Shown: positions 45,519 through 58,399 of the stretch, in pieces
How positions within the stretch are numbered: position 1 is the first letter of the stretch
Layout: each line of letters opens with the position of its first letter
Source: Pohlia nutans
Lineage: Eukaryota > Streptophyta > Bryopsida > Bryales > Mniaceae
Assembly (NCBI GenBank): GCA_022496805.1
Contig: CM040087.1
Coordinates: forward strand, 8,940,001-9,004,000
DNA length: 64,000 bases
Direction: 5' to 3'
The notes under the pieces: generated by a model
What the model was told of the DNA's origin: nothing
Seen by the model: the letters and a program-made list of their open reading frames with translations, nothing else
Database searches by the model: none
Made by a program: the position numbers and the translations under genes

Positions 45519-46049
45519 CATTACATAAAAGATATGTAGTGCAAATTTTAAAGGGAGGTGTGTATGTTTCCACTCTCCTCCCTTTAAAATTAAAAAAAAA
45601 ACATAGAGCAAATTTTAAACAGGGGTGGATTTGCTCCCATCCCCCTCCCTTTTTAATAAAAAAATGCAGTGCACATGACACTAAAAAATAGTGTACATGG
45701 CTATGTGCATTTTTAACAAAACAAGCATTCTTAGTTTTGTTCTATAATCCTTAAACCTTTAGGGATTTAAAATTGAAAAATCCAAAGAAGAAAAGGAATC
45801 CATCCCTCACTCATCCAATGTGACACCCACTAATATATTGAAATTAGACAAAAGTTTCAAACAATGTATTTCTTACACAGAAATGTAAAGACATGTATAT
45901 TATGTGCATTGTTAACAGATTGACAATTTCAAAACTTGACACTTTAGTTCTAACTATTTTTATAGTATCTTTACATGTAGGTGATTGCAAAAATAACTTG
46001 TATTATTTGTTGTATTTTGATTCAATGCGCTTGATTTTTTTGGAGTATT
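45519..46049. other. Spacer with a paired C-rich motif
   Basis: CTCCCTTT.AAAATTAAAAAAAA and a second similar block (CCCCTCCCTTTTTAATAAAA) lie at 45570-45665. AAACCTTTAGGGATTTAA at about 45750 resembles a decayed TTAA-element end. No gene recognised. Confidence 0.4.
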
Positions 46050-46364
46050 TTGACCCTTATAGGATCCAACCACTCTCCAAATTTGGAGAATGGTAAAGAT
46101 CCATTGTAAAATACAACTAGAAGGTATATTTTGAACTTGATGTATGAATAAAAGTTGTACGTCATGAATTTTAGATTCTATTTATACAGTTAGATATATG
46201 ATTGCTATCACCAATATTTTGTATAAAATTTGAAACTTGAAAATCAAAATTCTTTTTTAACTCGATCAGGAATAAGACATTGTCAATTTATGGATGAAAT
46301 ATGTTGTGATGGATTGAAATGCAACAATCTCAGTGTAGTGATTTTTGGACTTCTTTTTGGCTCC

Positions 46365-47273
46365 TTGACCCCTAAAGAACCATGCTCATCCTTAAAATTT
46401 TATCATTTTCTCGTGGTGCTTTCAAGAAAGCAGTTATATCTCCTAATTGGTGTTCATTTCAAAAACTTCACCATTGAAGCTCAAGTAAGACTTGCTTGTG
46501 AGATTGTATATAAATTTTTAGAACAATCCACCGTGTATATTACATGATTATAAGGATTTCCATATAACATCTATTATTTCATGGCTTTGTATATTTTTTG
46601 CACGGAATCCATACAAATTTCATGCTAATTTTGCAGTGAATCCGCATAGATTCTACATCCACTCTTTTGTTATCTAACAAAGTGCAGAATTCGTGCGGAA
46701 TTAGTGCAAAATCAGTGCGGAATTCATGCGAAAATGCAGGAATCCATGAAATATTGAATGTTGCATAGTAAACGTTGAACATCCATGGGGTCTTAAATTC
46801 TTGATGAGTTGTTTTTGAAAATTTTGAGCAAAATCAACAGGTAGTTCACTATAGACATTCTTATAAACTCTAAAACCATGATTAGCATTTGAAATTTTAG
46901 GAGCATACAAAGATGTATTGTATGTAGGTGCTCACAAAAAATGGTGTTCTAAAACTAAAAACAACAAAAATGATTGATTCTCAAAGATTTATGTTTGGGT
47001 GAAGTGACTTGTTGGTGGCTAGTGTGAAAACGCCCTCTAGGATATCAAACCCCTAACTACCATGTCCCAAGTTCAACTACGTTGACAGTTTAGTTTTTTT
47101 CCCAGTGAATCCATCAACGTAATTGCAAATTTTGAAAGATTTTTGTGTTCTCGTAACCCACATTTACAATTCTTTAGTTAACATTGAGTCAAAATTATGG
47201 AATCTAAATAAGTTATTAAAGTGATGGAATTATTTTTAAACACAATGCGTCCACCTAGTCTTTCAGGGGTTAA
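46365..47273 (+). mobile_element. TTAA-E-like element (E6), nested in A3
   Basis: A 909-bp unit, left TTGACCCCTAAAGAACC (target decayed to TTGA), right GTCTTTCAGGGGTTAA. Inside, the word GTGCGGAATT repeats (46691, 46716). At about 47025-47090, TTGGTGGCTAGTGTG and CCCAAGTTCAACTAC resemble tRNA A and B boxes. Confidence 0.6.
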
Positions 47274-47496
47274 CCCTTGAAGGTCCAAAGAGAGCCCATT
47301 CTGACTGGTATTATACATCAAAATTTTGTTGTATTTAATATGGTTTCTCACCTCCAATGGTCTAAAATTAAAAAATAAAGTTGAGATTCATGTTGCCATG
47401 ATTCTAATGAACTTTTGGAATCCCAATTTGGAGCTTTGTGTTGTTAACGAATGCTAAATATACGCCAACTATCCCCATTGGACCTTTAAGGGTTAA
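47270..47496 (+). mobile_element. TTAA-D MITE (D4), abutting E6
   Basis: A 227-bp unit, TTAACCCTTGAAGGTCC to GGACCTTTAAGGGTTAA. Shares its left TTAA with E6. Confidence 0.85.
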
Positions 47497-47743
47497 TTTT
47501 ACAAAGTGATGTTTTCAATAATACTTTTGAATTGAGATCTTGAAATAAATTGGTGAATTGCTTTAACATGAAATGAGGTACAAAACTTTCACGAATAATC
47601 CCCTTTCCACAAACTTCACACATGCATGAAGCTATCTTGCCATATAATTTTGTAGTATTTTTTTGACTTGCAAAGACATGTTGATGAATGAAATCTTACT
47701 AATATTTATCATTAATATGAATGCATAGGCAATTAGGGGTTAA

Positions 47744-48465
47744 AATTAGAAAATTGAATTTTCAAATATTAATAAATAAGATTATTTTTTTAGATCTCTA
47801 AGAAGATCATACTCCAAACAAGAGTCTAGATCATACCCTATAAAGACTAAGTTTAGGAAAAAAAAAATCTAAGTATAAGATCTTAATAGTGCAAAATATT
47901 AAAAAATGGACCCAACGACATTGAAATCATAAAAAATCACTAAATAACATTAAATAAACTAAAATTTGGCTACATATGAGAACTTTTTGAAGAACAAATT
48001 TCAAAAAAGAAATGAGGGATTCAATGTTTACATTTGTGCTTGCAAGGGAATTAAAAAAAAATGATTTTGGAAGTAGAGAAGGACTTGCACTTGTGAAGAA
48101 CTAACAATTTGTACCATCCAATTTTGGAAATCTATGTCAGAAAAGTATTTTCAAAATTAAAACATGTGTTTAAGAAAACTTGAATAAACAATAAACAACT
48201 TTTGGTCCTAAAAATTGACTTAGTTAGGTCCAATCCTAATTTGAATTTATAATACAAATAGACTTGTATGAAAAGAGTCATTGACACAATTGCACTTTTT
48301 AGTTTCAACATTAAAAATTTATAACATTCTTTATTAAAATAATAATATTCAATATATATACATACATACATGTATATGTATATGTATACTTTTCATATCG
48401 TTAAAAAATCTAATATAATTATAAGTCTCAACAAACATTAAAGTGTCGTCTATCTTTGATATACC
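47744..48465. other. AT-rich spacer
   Basis: Includes a short ATGTATATGTATA run near 48370. Nothing else recognised. Confidence 0.4.
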
Positions 48466-48990
48466 TTAACCCTTTGACGTAATTTTGGATGATTACTGAC
48501 ACGTCCCTTCACCACATATTGTGATGTTTTCATTCATCCAAAATTCTCTTGATTCTTGTGCTAGTTGGCTACCATTTGTAGGTACGAATTTTCAAAATAA
48601 GATAATGTTTATTTTTGAAAAATAACAAAAGTTGTTTATGTCAAGTTTCATTCTTAGTTCAAAAAGTAAGACTGTAGACATAATTTTCCATAATAAGTAG
48701 AATCAAATAATGGAAACTATACCATCTTGTACTGCATGTTATTTTGATTTCATTAAAAAAAATTGATTTTTTTGTGCTAATTTTGGATTTTAAATTGAAT
48801 TTCATAAGAAAACCTTGCAAAATTAATTAAAAAGTATTAATATAAATATGATGAATCCAACCGTACAGATGTTATCTTCACATTGACATTTAGAACTTTG
48901 TTTTGTACATCAATTCCATTTTTATTTTTCATCAAACATTTTACAACAAATCTTTGAAAAAAATGCTGAATCAGGACGTTAAAGGGTTAA
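48466..48990 (+). mobile_element. TTAA-M MITE (M1)
   Basis: A 525-bp unit, TTAACCCTTTGACGT to ACGTTAAAGGGTTAA: near-perfect inverted termini inside TTAA. Single copy here. Confidence 0.8.
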
Positions 48991-50389
48991 ATTATATTGG
49001 AAGTGTACCGATGGAGCTATTTGATAACTAGAAACTAATCATAAACTCATCTATTTAAAACACAATTTTCCACTTTTACTTACTTGTTGGTTTTAATAAA
49101 TACATGAGATTCTTTTTTTAATATAAAAAATATTATTTTGGTCCATTTGGAAACAAAAATATACATAGATGATTTTTTCTAAGTATCTAAGTCCATGTAA
49201 CTTTAATAAAACGCTTCAGTCGCTTAAATTGCATGTACATGATATAATATATTTTAGTTTCTACCCTCTCTATGCATCTTTGCCATTTTCTACCCTTCAT
49301 TCTCCACATTACTAATGTAAAATTTTAATAAATGTGATTTATTTTATGTATAGAGTAGTCGGAAATTATATATAATACATAATCAAAAGGATAAAAGTTG
49401 ATCACCGCACAATAGTATATTTATCTTCATATAGAAACCGGTTGACTGACGGATGGACACTTTTGGAATGCAATTTGTTATCTTTACTTTCCTGCATTAT
49501 AATGTTTTTAATATCAAGAACGAATTACCATTGTGATTTTTCAAAATTTTCTTAATTGAAGTATTTATTATCAATTTTTTTTTTTTGGTTCAATTGATTA
49601 CAATTAATTTATAAAAACTTTAGAAAATATTGCTTATTCTAATATAAAAATATCCATTCTTCATTTGATACTCTTTGAAATTTGAGTTTATAGTAAATCA
49701 CACATTTCAATATATGTCAAAAAATTATCAAAATTTTCATAAAAGATAAAATACTTTAATTGTAGTCGAGTAAATGTCTCGTGCAATCCATGGCTTGCAA
49801 CTTGTGTATTGAGCTCTTTGCTCAGTTATTGGGATTATTTCTTGCCTCTACATTAGATACTATCATAATATGTAAAAGTTAAAATTAAAAAGTTAAAGAA
49901 TTTAAAGGCTAGATATTCATCAATATTTTAAAAAGAAGTTGACTATCTTGACCAAAACAACATAAACCATACAATGCAATGCGTTTTTTATTTTAATTTG
50001 AATTGGTTGAAATAACTACAAAAAATTCTTTTAGAAGTTAAACATTGAACCTTTGGTGAATCACAACTACAAGGGCGGGGGTAGGATCCTTGTGGACCAA
50101 GCAAAAATCTTTTGGAGGGTGGTCTAAAGACATCTTTTGGTCCTAAAATTCCTACAATTGGATTTCTTTGCATAACTACAACACATCAAATGTAATGAAT
50201 TTTTTATATTAATATTGTGATTTTAAAAATATATTAATTTTTTCTTACAAAAGGCACTTTTTTATGCGTAAAATAATGACTTTGTCTACAAGCAAGACAT
50301 TCATTTTTATAAAAAGAGTTGATGACTATTCCTTAAAAAGTAGCAAGTACATGCATGTGTGAATGACATGAAATTCAAGAGGTAATTCA
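48991..50389. other. AT-rich intergenic DNA
   Basis: Very AT-rich, no repeat borders. The 61-residue frame at 49988-50173 is unsupported. Confidence 0.4.
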
Positions 50390-51761
50390 TCAAGCATTAA
50401 AGACAAGAACATTCATAACTAAAAGCACACAATTGCCTGAATGATGTTCTTTTCCTTCATGTGGTATTCGAAGTCTTCGCGGTGGTTCAGCACATACACA
50501 ATCCTGTACATAATGTAGACAATAGAGAAAAATAATTTAAAACATGCAATTCATATGTTACACCAAAGCCTATAAAAATACATGGTATGATTTGAGTCGT
50601 GCTATTTTTGCAATTGATTGTTTGGTTTAATAAACATAATATACTTTGAATGTTTGAAAATGATCAACATGGCCATGTGGAATGAAACGCCTCATTTTTG
50701 TTGAACATTCTACATCCTCCAAGAGTAAGGGTGAATATTTAGTGAGTTCATTTCATTAAATAGTAAATTTGATCATTTACAATTTATATGTTAAACATAT
50801 TGTAGCATTTGATGTAATCAAAATATGATTTATTCATTTAGATTAATATCCCGTGTCTTAATTATTGAATTCAAATGTACTGAAGGTTGCGTGTTGTAAA
50901 CATGTATTAGCTCATCAATGCGTGGTTAACTTTACCTGCAATTCAATATACATAAAACACAATTAGTTTTGTAAATGAAAATTAGCTTATAAAATTGTTA
51001 AAATTTGAGCATGTAGTTACTACAACACCAATTGTACTTTTAAAATATTTGTATGTTTATGATTTATTTTTTAAATTTCAAATGAATAAATCCTTCATTT
51101 AATTATGATGATTGTGACAGATCTTATTCCTGAGATGTTGGACTGACAAGGCCAATTCAACGATGCATCTTGTTCTTTGTCATTGAAAAGTTGATATTGA
51201 GGGTGTTGTTTTTGATACAATAAATTCTTGTTTCTTAACTCCCTCTGCACTAACATTCATACATATTAATATTGTTTAGGCTTAATGTCACTATATATGT
51301 ATGCAGCCAAAGAAAATAGAATAATCAAGTATTTAAACAAAAAGCAATATAGAACATACTCTTTCTATCGTATCTTCTCCGTCATCATTTTCTTGACAAG
51401 GAGGTAATGCATGACATTCTTCTTCATATTGTTGACATTGAATAGGAAGGTTTGGAAAGCATTCTCGATTTTTGCATGGACTTTCATTCTTTGTTGGATG
51501 TGAAAGCTTTGGAATCATGTTTTGTCGAAGACCATCTATATTCATTGTTGTCGCTGTATTTTTTTCTTTTGAACATTTCTCTAGTAGATTCATGTTGATT
51601 GACTTTCGTGGGGTTGAACATATTCCACAAGGTTGCCAAATCTTGCCTTTGTAGTTACTACGACTTTGTGTACCAAGGGGAGGGTTTGACTGACATAGGT
51701 TTTTAAGATCTTCATGATTTCTTTCAATAGTTTGTTGCATGTTTTGGCATTGATAGTTTTC
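50390..51761 (-). CDS. Gene 2: spliced Cys-rich protein, partial model
   Basis: Not recognised. Three minus-strand exons join in phase 0 throughout: 51360-51761 (134 codons; acceptor TTTTGTTTTAG, donor GAAAGA/GTATGT), 51119-51226 (36 codons; donor AGATCT/GTCACA), 50390-50503 (37 codons plus TGA; acceptor ATTATGTACAG). The first is notable for AT-rich DNA. It is polar and Cys-rich: WQPCGICSTP, PCKNRECFP, QCQQYEEECHALPPCQE. Then LFNDKEQDASLNWPCQ and PPRRLRIPHEGKEHHSGN. The Cys spacing is not a zinc-finger pattern I know. Upstream exons and start are not identified. In the last exon a second frame is also open, ending at 50419. Confidence 0.45.
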
Positions 51762-52964
51762 CTAAAACAAAAGTGTCATAAAATAATTTAACCATTTGTA
51801 TTATAAATGTTTAATTTGTAAGATATTGTGTTCAGTCATGTTGTGGATCGAATATGACATGATAAAACTAATAAATTTTTGTGTGGAATTAAATATTCAA
51901 AATTTATAGTACATTGTTGGAATAAATTGGTGTCGACACTTTTGTGTTGTGGTGAGGACATGCAACAATGTTCACTTGCTTCATTTTCCAATTTGATGCA
52001 CATTCGCCATGAAAATTATTATAGCCATCTCGTAAAGATGATTGCCACTAAACATGTCATCAAATAAACTAAATTCTACAAGTTTGAAAGAATTCTAAAA
52101 TTCAAAGTTTGTAAAATAGATTATTCTTTAATCATACTGCAAGTATAAAAAACAAAGACATTATTATACTTGGAATAGTTTTATTTCGCTATCTTATATA
52201 ATTGGATTATAATATTTACCATGTTGATGGCTTATGCACAATGCTATGAATTCCTCAACAAAGAACAAGTATCAAATGTCATTCAATCTTTTATCTTTAA
52301 ACATATGAATTTATAATGTTAGAAATATTCAAATTCAATTGGTCCTATAAGATAATATAGGTTTTTTCTATATAATAAAAATTGAATACATGGTTTATTT
52401 TCAAATGTATTCTTGTTTACCACTTGAACAAACATGATTTTTAAAAACACTATAAATCTAGAATTTGTATAAACATCAAGTCTTGTCACATATATGTACT
52501 AAATTATTGTTTTAAAATTTTGATTTTGGCCCAAGTTTGGTTGAAATTTAGTGTAACAACATTTGTTAAATATGTATACTTTGGGAAACACTTATTTAAA
52601 AAAAATTGTAGATAATTTATGAAAAATGATTAGATTTTTAATTTTTAACTATAAATATTGAAAATCATTCTACTTATATAGGTTATTTTAAAATTAAAAT
52701 TCTTGAATTGTACACACATTTTTTTTCTAAATAATCTATCTACATGTAACAAAAAAACATAGAATTCAATATTATCTTTAATGTAATCTTTCTTGGAGAC
52801 AAAATGAAAATTTTGCTTCAAAGTCATTCATTGCACCAACATAACATTCTTGGTTGATTTTTACTGATACAATAACTTTTTTTGAAACTATAGTGAAAGA
52901 TGATACTTGTCATTCTACAAGGGAATTGAGTAGGAGTCAAGCAAGTAGGATGAACTAAACCAAT
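51762..52964. other. Flank of gene 2, unresolved
   Basis: May contain upstream exons or an intron of gene 2. A plus frame at 51879-52067 is open but has no splice support. The rest is very AT-rich. Confidence 0.35.
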
Positions 52965-53378
52965 AAATAACAGAGGGGGTAAGGGTAAAACCTAAATGTG
53001 TTATAAATTGTTACTTTTGCAACTTTGATGAAGTTTGGTCCTTAAGAGAATGAGAAGCTTGATGTTTAGTAATAAACCATAGGGTTTGATTTTCAAAAAT
53101 AATAATAGAAACTCATTTAATGAATTTAGAAGCATTTGCGATTTAATATTCATCAAAATTAAAAATAAAAAATCATAATTTGAAATTTGACATTATTGTT
53201 TAAAACTAAACATTCCATTCTAAAATTCAAAAAACAATTTTTTCAAATGAGAGAACATCATTAGTTTCCCAAAATAGTAAAATTTATAACATTAGGACAA
53301 TATTGGGGTCTTTGTCTTTTAAAAAATTCTCCTTGGTGGAGTTTAATTTAGATTGATATGATTCAAATGAGGTCAGAA
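52965..53378 (+). mobile_element. TTAA-K copy (K3), truncated
   Basis: Follows K1 from GAGGGGGTAAGGG through GATGAAGTTTGGTCC to GATTGATATGATTCAAATG, then breaks off where K4 begins. No left TTAA. Confidence 0.65.
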
Positions 53379-54148
53379 AGTGACTAAAGGACCTCCAAGT
53401 GATCAAATGACCACTTTATGTTTGCTGCCCTTTTTTTAAAAAGTTGCCTAGAATAAAAAAGAAGTATGTTGCAAAATTCAAGAAATATTTTCAAATAGGA
53501 AATCAAGTCTGCTTTCCAACCCAATTTGAATCATGTCAATCCGAGTTAACTCCTAAACGTCCCATGGGGATAGTATGTACGCTGTCGTATAATTAAGATT
53601 TTCTACCAACAAGAAATTTTAGATTCGGATCTCATTAGCTCGTTAGAACCGCATTGATATAAATTTCAACTTCATTTTTGACCTCAGACCCATTAGAAGT
53701 GTGGGTTCATTCCAAATACAATCAAAATACGACGTATTCTACTGGTCGCAAAGTCACGTTCAGACGTTTAAGGGTTAAACTCCACCGAAGAGAATTTTTC
53801 AAAAACAAATACATCAATATTGTCCTAGTGTTATAATTTTACTATTCCCTCCTTTGAATTTTTTTTTTTTTGAATTTTTGAATAGAATGTTTAGTTTTAA
53901 CCAATCATGCTAACTTTCAAATTTTCAAAATAAAAATTGTAATTTGGGTGAATATTAAATGGTAAATACCTTCTAAATTCATTAAATGAGTCTTTAAAAC
54001 GTTTTTAAAAAATCTGACCGTACGGATGATTACTAAACATCATGCTTCTCATTTTCTCTTTGGGACCAAACTTCATCAGAGTTACATAAGTAACATACTA
54101 TAACACATCTAGGTTTTGTCTTTATCTTCTCTATCATTAAGGAGTTAA
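53379..54148 (-). mobile_element. TTAA-K copy (K4), reverse, split by D2
   Basis: Reverse K sequence from about GTGACTAAAGGACC to CATTAAGGAGTTAA (TTAA 54145-54148). K3 and K4 thus form an inverted pair. Removing D2 restores CCGAGTTAAACTCCACC, as in K1, K2, K5 and K6. Confidence 0.75.
53546..53778 (+). mobile_element. TTAA-D MITE (D2), nested in K4
   Basis: A 233-bp unit, TTAACTCCTAAACGTCCC to CAGACGTTTAAGGGTTAA. Ends are proven by the empty sites in other K copies. Confidence 0.9.
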
Positions 54149-54923
54149 AAAGTGAAAACCAAGAGAATCCAAGAGCATTGGAGAGAATCTTGAAAATTTT
54201 AGTAGGGGTACAAAGTCTAGGGCTTAACAATTTTATAAAAGCATTTAAAGAAAATTGAGGTTCTAATTTAAAGTATAATTACATCATTTTACATAAAATA
54301 AAACATACGTATCTAAATTAATATATGATAATAAAAACCATCAAAATATTTGTAGCTATATTTCTTTCCTCAAAGACTTATTAAAAAAAATGAAGACTCA
54401 ATTTTCAAATTAATTATTATTTTTCAAATTCCAAAATCATATTAACCTTATTTGAATTTTAATTAATTGTTAGGACTTAAAATCCATTTGATAGACGGCT
54501 GCCATAGTATTCTAGGCTCTTAAAGGAGTCAATGTTGGTTATGATTATTGAAAAGAAATTGAAGTCTTTTGAAAAAAATCTAAATTAAAATTTTAATCTA
54601 TTTCAAAGAAGACGATATACAAAGATTTAAAAAAAAATACACAATATCTATAAATTATATTAATAGGTAAAAAATTCATTAAATACAAAAGTAAGTATTT
54701 ATTGCTAGAACTATAATACATTAAATTGTGCTTAATTTCTTCTTTAACGTCTAATTTTTTATACTCGTGTGATTTGAATGAGTAAAAAACTTTCATTCAA
54801 TTTTTTAATCTCTTGATTCCTAAATATAAATTATGATTCAAAAAGATATATACATGCTTTCTTTACATTTTATAAGAGTAGAGTTCTACATCCTCTACCA
54901 CGATTAGAAATCATCTGACCGTA
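54149..54923. other. AT-rich spacer
   Basis: No recognised gene or repeat. Confidence 0.4.
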
Positions 54924-55989
54924 TACTACTGGAAATTTTTATGACCATATCAACCAAAAAAACGTTAATCATGGTAGTTGATTTGGTTGCGTTGACCTAA
55001 ACATTTTCCAACTGATTTCTTTTTTGTTTTGGAACTGTTGATTTGGTCATGATAAATTTAATAAAATGAAATGAAATGAAATATAAATCCACGACGAAAT
55101 ATTTGAAACATGATCTGATATCTTTATGCCCTACTTAATTAAACAAAAAAAATAGGCTACTTGGGAAAAAATTGGCTACCTAGTCAAATTTTTAGGGTTG
55201 CTCGGACACCACCGTAGGGCCCACCACATCTACCTAGGCTCCATTGACGTTGCACAAAATTAAATCCAAGACCTTCTAATTTCAAACCAAACACTACACC
55301 ACCACACCATGTAGAATTCATTATGCAAATCAATGAAATTTGTTTGTTAATTATAAATGAACAAAACTATTGAGGATTTTCTTTGCCATGCAAGTTCAAA
55401 TTTTATTTTCAATTTTATTTGCAATAGATCATGCAGGAAAAAAACTCAGAAAAAATTGAAGTTTTGTTTTTGACAAAATTGTGGTAGCTTGAAGCTTTTA
55501 TTTTTTTATGTTTCGATTTGGATATTTCTACCAATGTTAAAAAGTTTATTTCAAAAATTTTATTTCTTTTATGTCACTTGGAGAAACAATTTTCCAATTG
55601 TTTTATTTATTTTATGTTTGATTCAATCAAAAATCAATTTTTTTGTTGTAAGTATTTTTTTAATATTTTTTCATCCTATTTTTTTAGTTTTTGACATTTC
55701 ATCAAATATGCTTTTGTGATTCAATTGATTATTTTTTATTATATGTGGGCCTAATAGAAAATAAAATTAAGCAAATCCTTGGATGTTTGCTTCAAAATGA
55801 AGTAATGAAAGAGAGGTATACAGATTAAAAGTAAAAACGAAATTGAAAAGTGTATAACTTTGGGATTAAATGAAGTCAGCATCAATGGTCAATCATAATG
55901 TTGTAGCAAGCAATTAAAAGCTTTTGAAATTTTATTTTTCAAAAATTTGTTCAAATTGAGTTTAAAAAAAGTCAAGTTTTAAACTCAAT

Positions 55990-56231
55990 TTAACTCGTAA
56001 TGCTTTGACAAACCATTTTTTGGTAGATGCCCCTTTTTATGACCTACTCGAGATTTTTAAAAAGAAAAAATAGATTAAATTATAACTATTTTTAAATAGG
56101 AAATCAAATATGCTTTTGAACCCAATTTGAATCATGCCAATTCAAGTTAAACCCCACATACGAATGTTTTTTAAAAGAACAACACCTCTACATTGTCTTG
56201 TGTTACAAATTTTACTATTTGAGAAAAGTAA

Positions 56232-56268
<37 letters not shown>

Positions 56269-56420
56269 TTGCTTCTATGATGAAAACTGAAGTTATAATC
56301 AATGATACTAAATTTTGAATTCTAACAATATAAAATGTAATTTTATTGAATTTTTAATGTTAATTTCTTCTAGATTTTATATTGAAGATCTATAACTATT
56401 ATAGGAAATTAAACTGTAAG
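55990..56420 (-). mobile_element. TTAA-K fragment (K6)
   Basis: Reverse K interior: GAACCCAATTTGAATCATG, CAAGTTAAACCCCACA, TTACTATTTGAGAAAAGTAA followed by (ATT)n at 56234-56269. Termini not preserved. Confidence 0.6.
56234..56269 (+). repeat. (ATT)n microsatellite
   Basis: About 11 ATT units replacing the corresponding K interior. Confidence 0.95.
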
Positions 56421-56959
56421 GAGAATTTAAAAATTATTTTAGGAATATTCACAACATTCTAAAATAATATAAAATATGTTCAAAAGATTCCATACAATTC
56501 TAAAAGATTTTGTTTTACTTTTTATTCAAAACTAAAACACGGGTAGTACAAAAACACCCTTGAAAATAAGTAGTATAATATTGTAATATTTCATATTATC
56601 ATTATGTTATTTATATATTATTGCTACATTAATATGTACAATGAACTTGTTGATTTTATTGTCATAGACTTAAGTTAAAATTTATATTTTTCAATCTTAT
56701 TTTTCATTGTTTTTGTAAAATTGACGCTTCATGATGCACTTTTCAACAATTTTAAAATTGGTGATTTCTGAAATTTGTTGGATTTCTGTTGATTCGATCA
56801 CGATTTTTCTTGTAGTGCCTAAACCAACAAAAATCAAACAATTTTTTTATATTGACTAACATAAACTTTAAAAATCAATAAAATGGTCATTACAGTGCAT
56901 AGAACAAAAAAAGTTGTTGCTTTTTTTGTTGATTTAGTCGCTATTTTCTACTAGTGAAT

Positions 56960-58345
56960 GGTGTTCTTGTTGACACGTGAGAAGACTTGTACTATCTCCT
57001 TGAATGGACTTCTTGTTGGTACATAAAATAAATTAAACTACCTTCATCAGACACTTTGTTGATGCGTTGTATGAAATTTTGAGTGTTTATTCTTATTTAC
57101 ATCTACACCATTTGATTTTGGAGTTAGAAGTTGTGAATTGCTAGGAGATTCACAATAGGACTACTTAATTGTCAAGATAAAAGTCTACAAGTTCACGTGA
57201 CTTAGCCGTCAATGTTAAGTCAAATTTGCCTTAAACATATCTAACTAAAAACTTATAAGTAAAGACTAACATACCAAAGTAGGCGACAAAATTTATAGCA
57301 ATTTCTCTCTTTGTTATGTGTGATTATTTCATTAGTATAAATTTTGATAGTACAATCCAAGTCTTTTGTGAGTAGTGTCTTGAGACAATGAATTGAACAA
57401 TACTCAAGATTTCCTTACACCCAATAGTCCTTACAAAGAATATTTATTGATGATGTAGTATTAGTCCAAAGTCATCGGGAACAACAATTCTCACTTTGTT
57501 ACACTATGCAACCAAAATGCCTACAGTGATAGAGTAATAGAATCTTTATTTATGTTCAAAGGTTAAAAAAAAACAACTGAACTCTTTGTTCTTTTTATTC
57601 ATTAAGAGTCTTAGGTTTGAAAGTTGTGTCTATTTGTTTGATACATCACATTTCGTGCGGAAACACTTTTATAGAGTTTTCTTCTCATCCACCATCACTT
57701 TGCATACTTTCCATCCAATCAAAAAGAAGATTTTGATTGAAGTCCTAATTGATATTCAGAACAAGAGTATGACTTCAGAACAAGAGTTCAACAAAAGTAA
57801 GCCATCACAACTATTATGTCATTAATAAAACCAAACTAAAGTCTTAGTCTACTAAAAGTAATTCATCACAGTTATCATATCATTACTCATTACATCTACG
57901 TACCAAACGGAAGGTCATTGAAAAGAGTCATTGAAAGAAGGACCAATCATCCACAAAGACCACTAATTTTTTCCAAAAGAGTGGAAAATAGCACAATCGA
58001 CGTTCACTCTGCAATAAGAATATTATAATTCCAAGTACAAAGAAATGTAATATAGTAGCCTTTCACCTCAGTTTTTAATGAATCAAACGCTTCTCTCTTC
58101 CACCATGGGGGTCTTGTTGGAATGCAAGAAGACTTGAAGTACTTTCAACATACTTTCCATTGCCACGTACAATATTAAAGTAATTATGTTCAACAATAAT
58201 TACATTGGCGTGTGAGAGACTTGTACTAACTTCAACATGCTTCTTGTTGGCAAGTGAAGACTTCTACTACCTTCAACAAACTTCTTGTTGATACATAAAA
58301 AAATTATACTATCTTCAATAGACACTTTGTTGGTACTTCCTTACA
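56960..58345 (+). repeat. Scattered CTTCTTGTTGG tandem repeat
   Basis: At 56960-57062 and 58105-58345 a degenerate unit of about 50 bp recurs: CTTGTTGG then A.GTGAGAAGACTTGTACTA, then CTTCAAC. Between them, TAAGCCATCACAACTATTATG and a relative lie about 62 bp apart (57795, 57855). No gene recognised. Confidence 0.5.
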
Positions 58346-58399
58346 TGATGATCATATCATTCTTTTACAAGTCCAAAAGGCCAATTCCGGGGTAATTCA

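Larger units (their letters stand above)
46050..47743 (+). mobile_element. TTAA-A element (A3) split by two insertions
   Basis: The left part (46050-46364) and the right part (47497-47743, ending AATTAGGGGTTAA) together equal one A element. Between them sit E6 and D4. The interrupted target matches GCTTAATTTTATGAG in A2. Confidence 0.75.
54924..56956 (+). mobile_element. Possible longer CACTA element
   Basis: Left end TACTACTGGAAATTTTTATG then ACCATATCAACC; right end GTTGATTTAGTCGCTATTTT then CTACTAGTG. The two are inverted copies over about 30 bp. Words like TGTTGATT(T/C)GGTC recur near both ends, as subterminal repeats do in CACTA elements. The interior holds the K6 fragment and no transposase. 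Flanking triplets GTA and AAT do not match. Confidence 0.4.

Noticed and set aside
45308..45691. 127-residue plus ORF and overlapping minus ORFs
   Set aside because: They arise from the palindromic arm of F2 and adjoining C-rich simple sequence.
51879..52067. 62-residue plus-strand ORF opposite gene 2
   Set aside because: No splice context or homology recognised.
56936..56956. CTACTAGTG as a short CACTA MITE end
   Set aside because: No partner within 200 bp; considered only as the end of a longer candidate.
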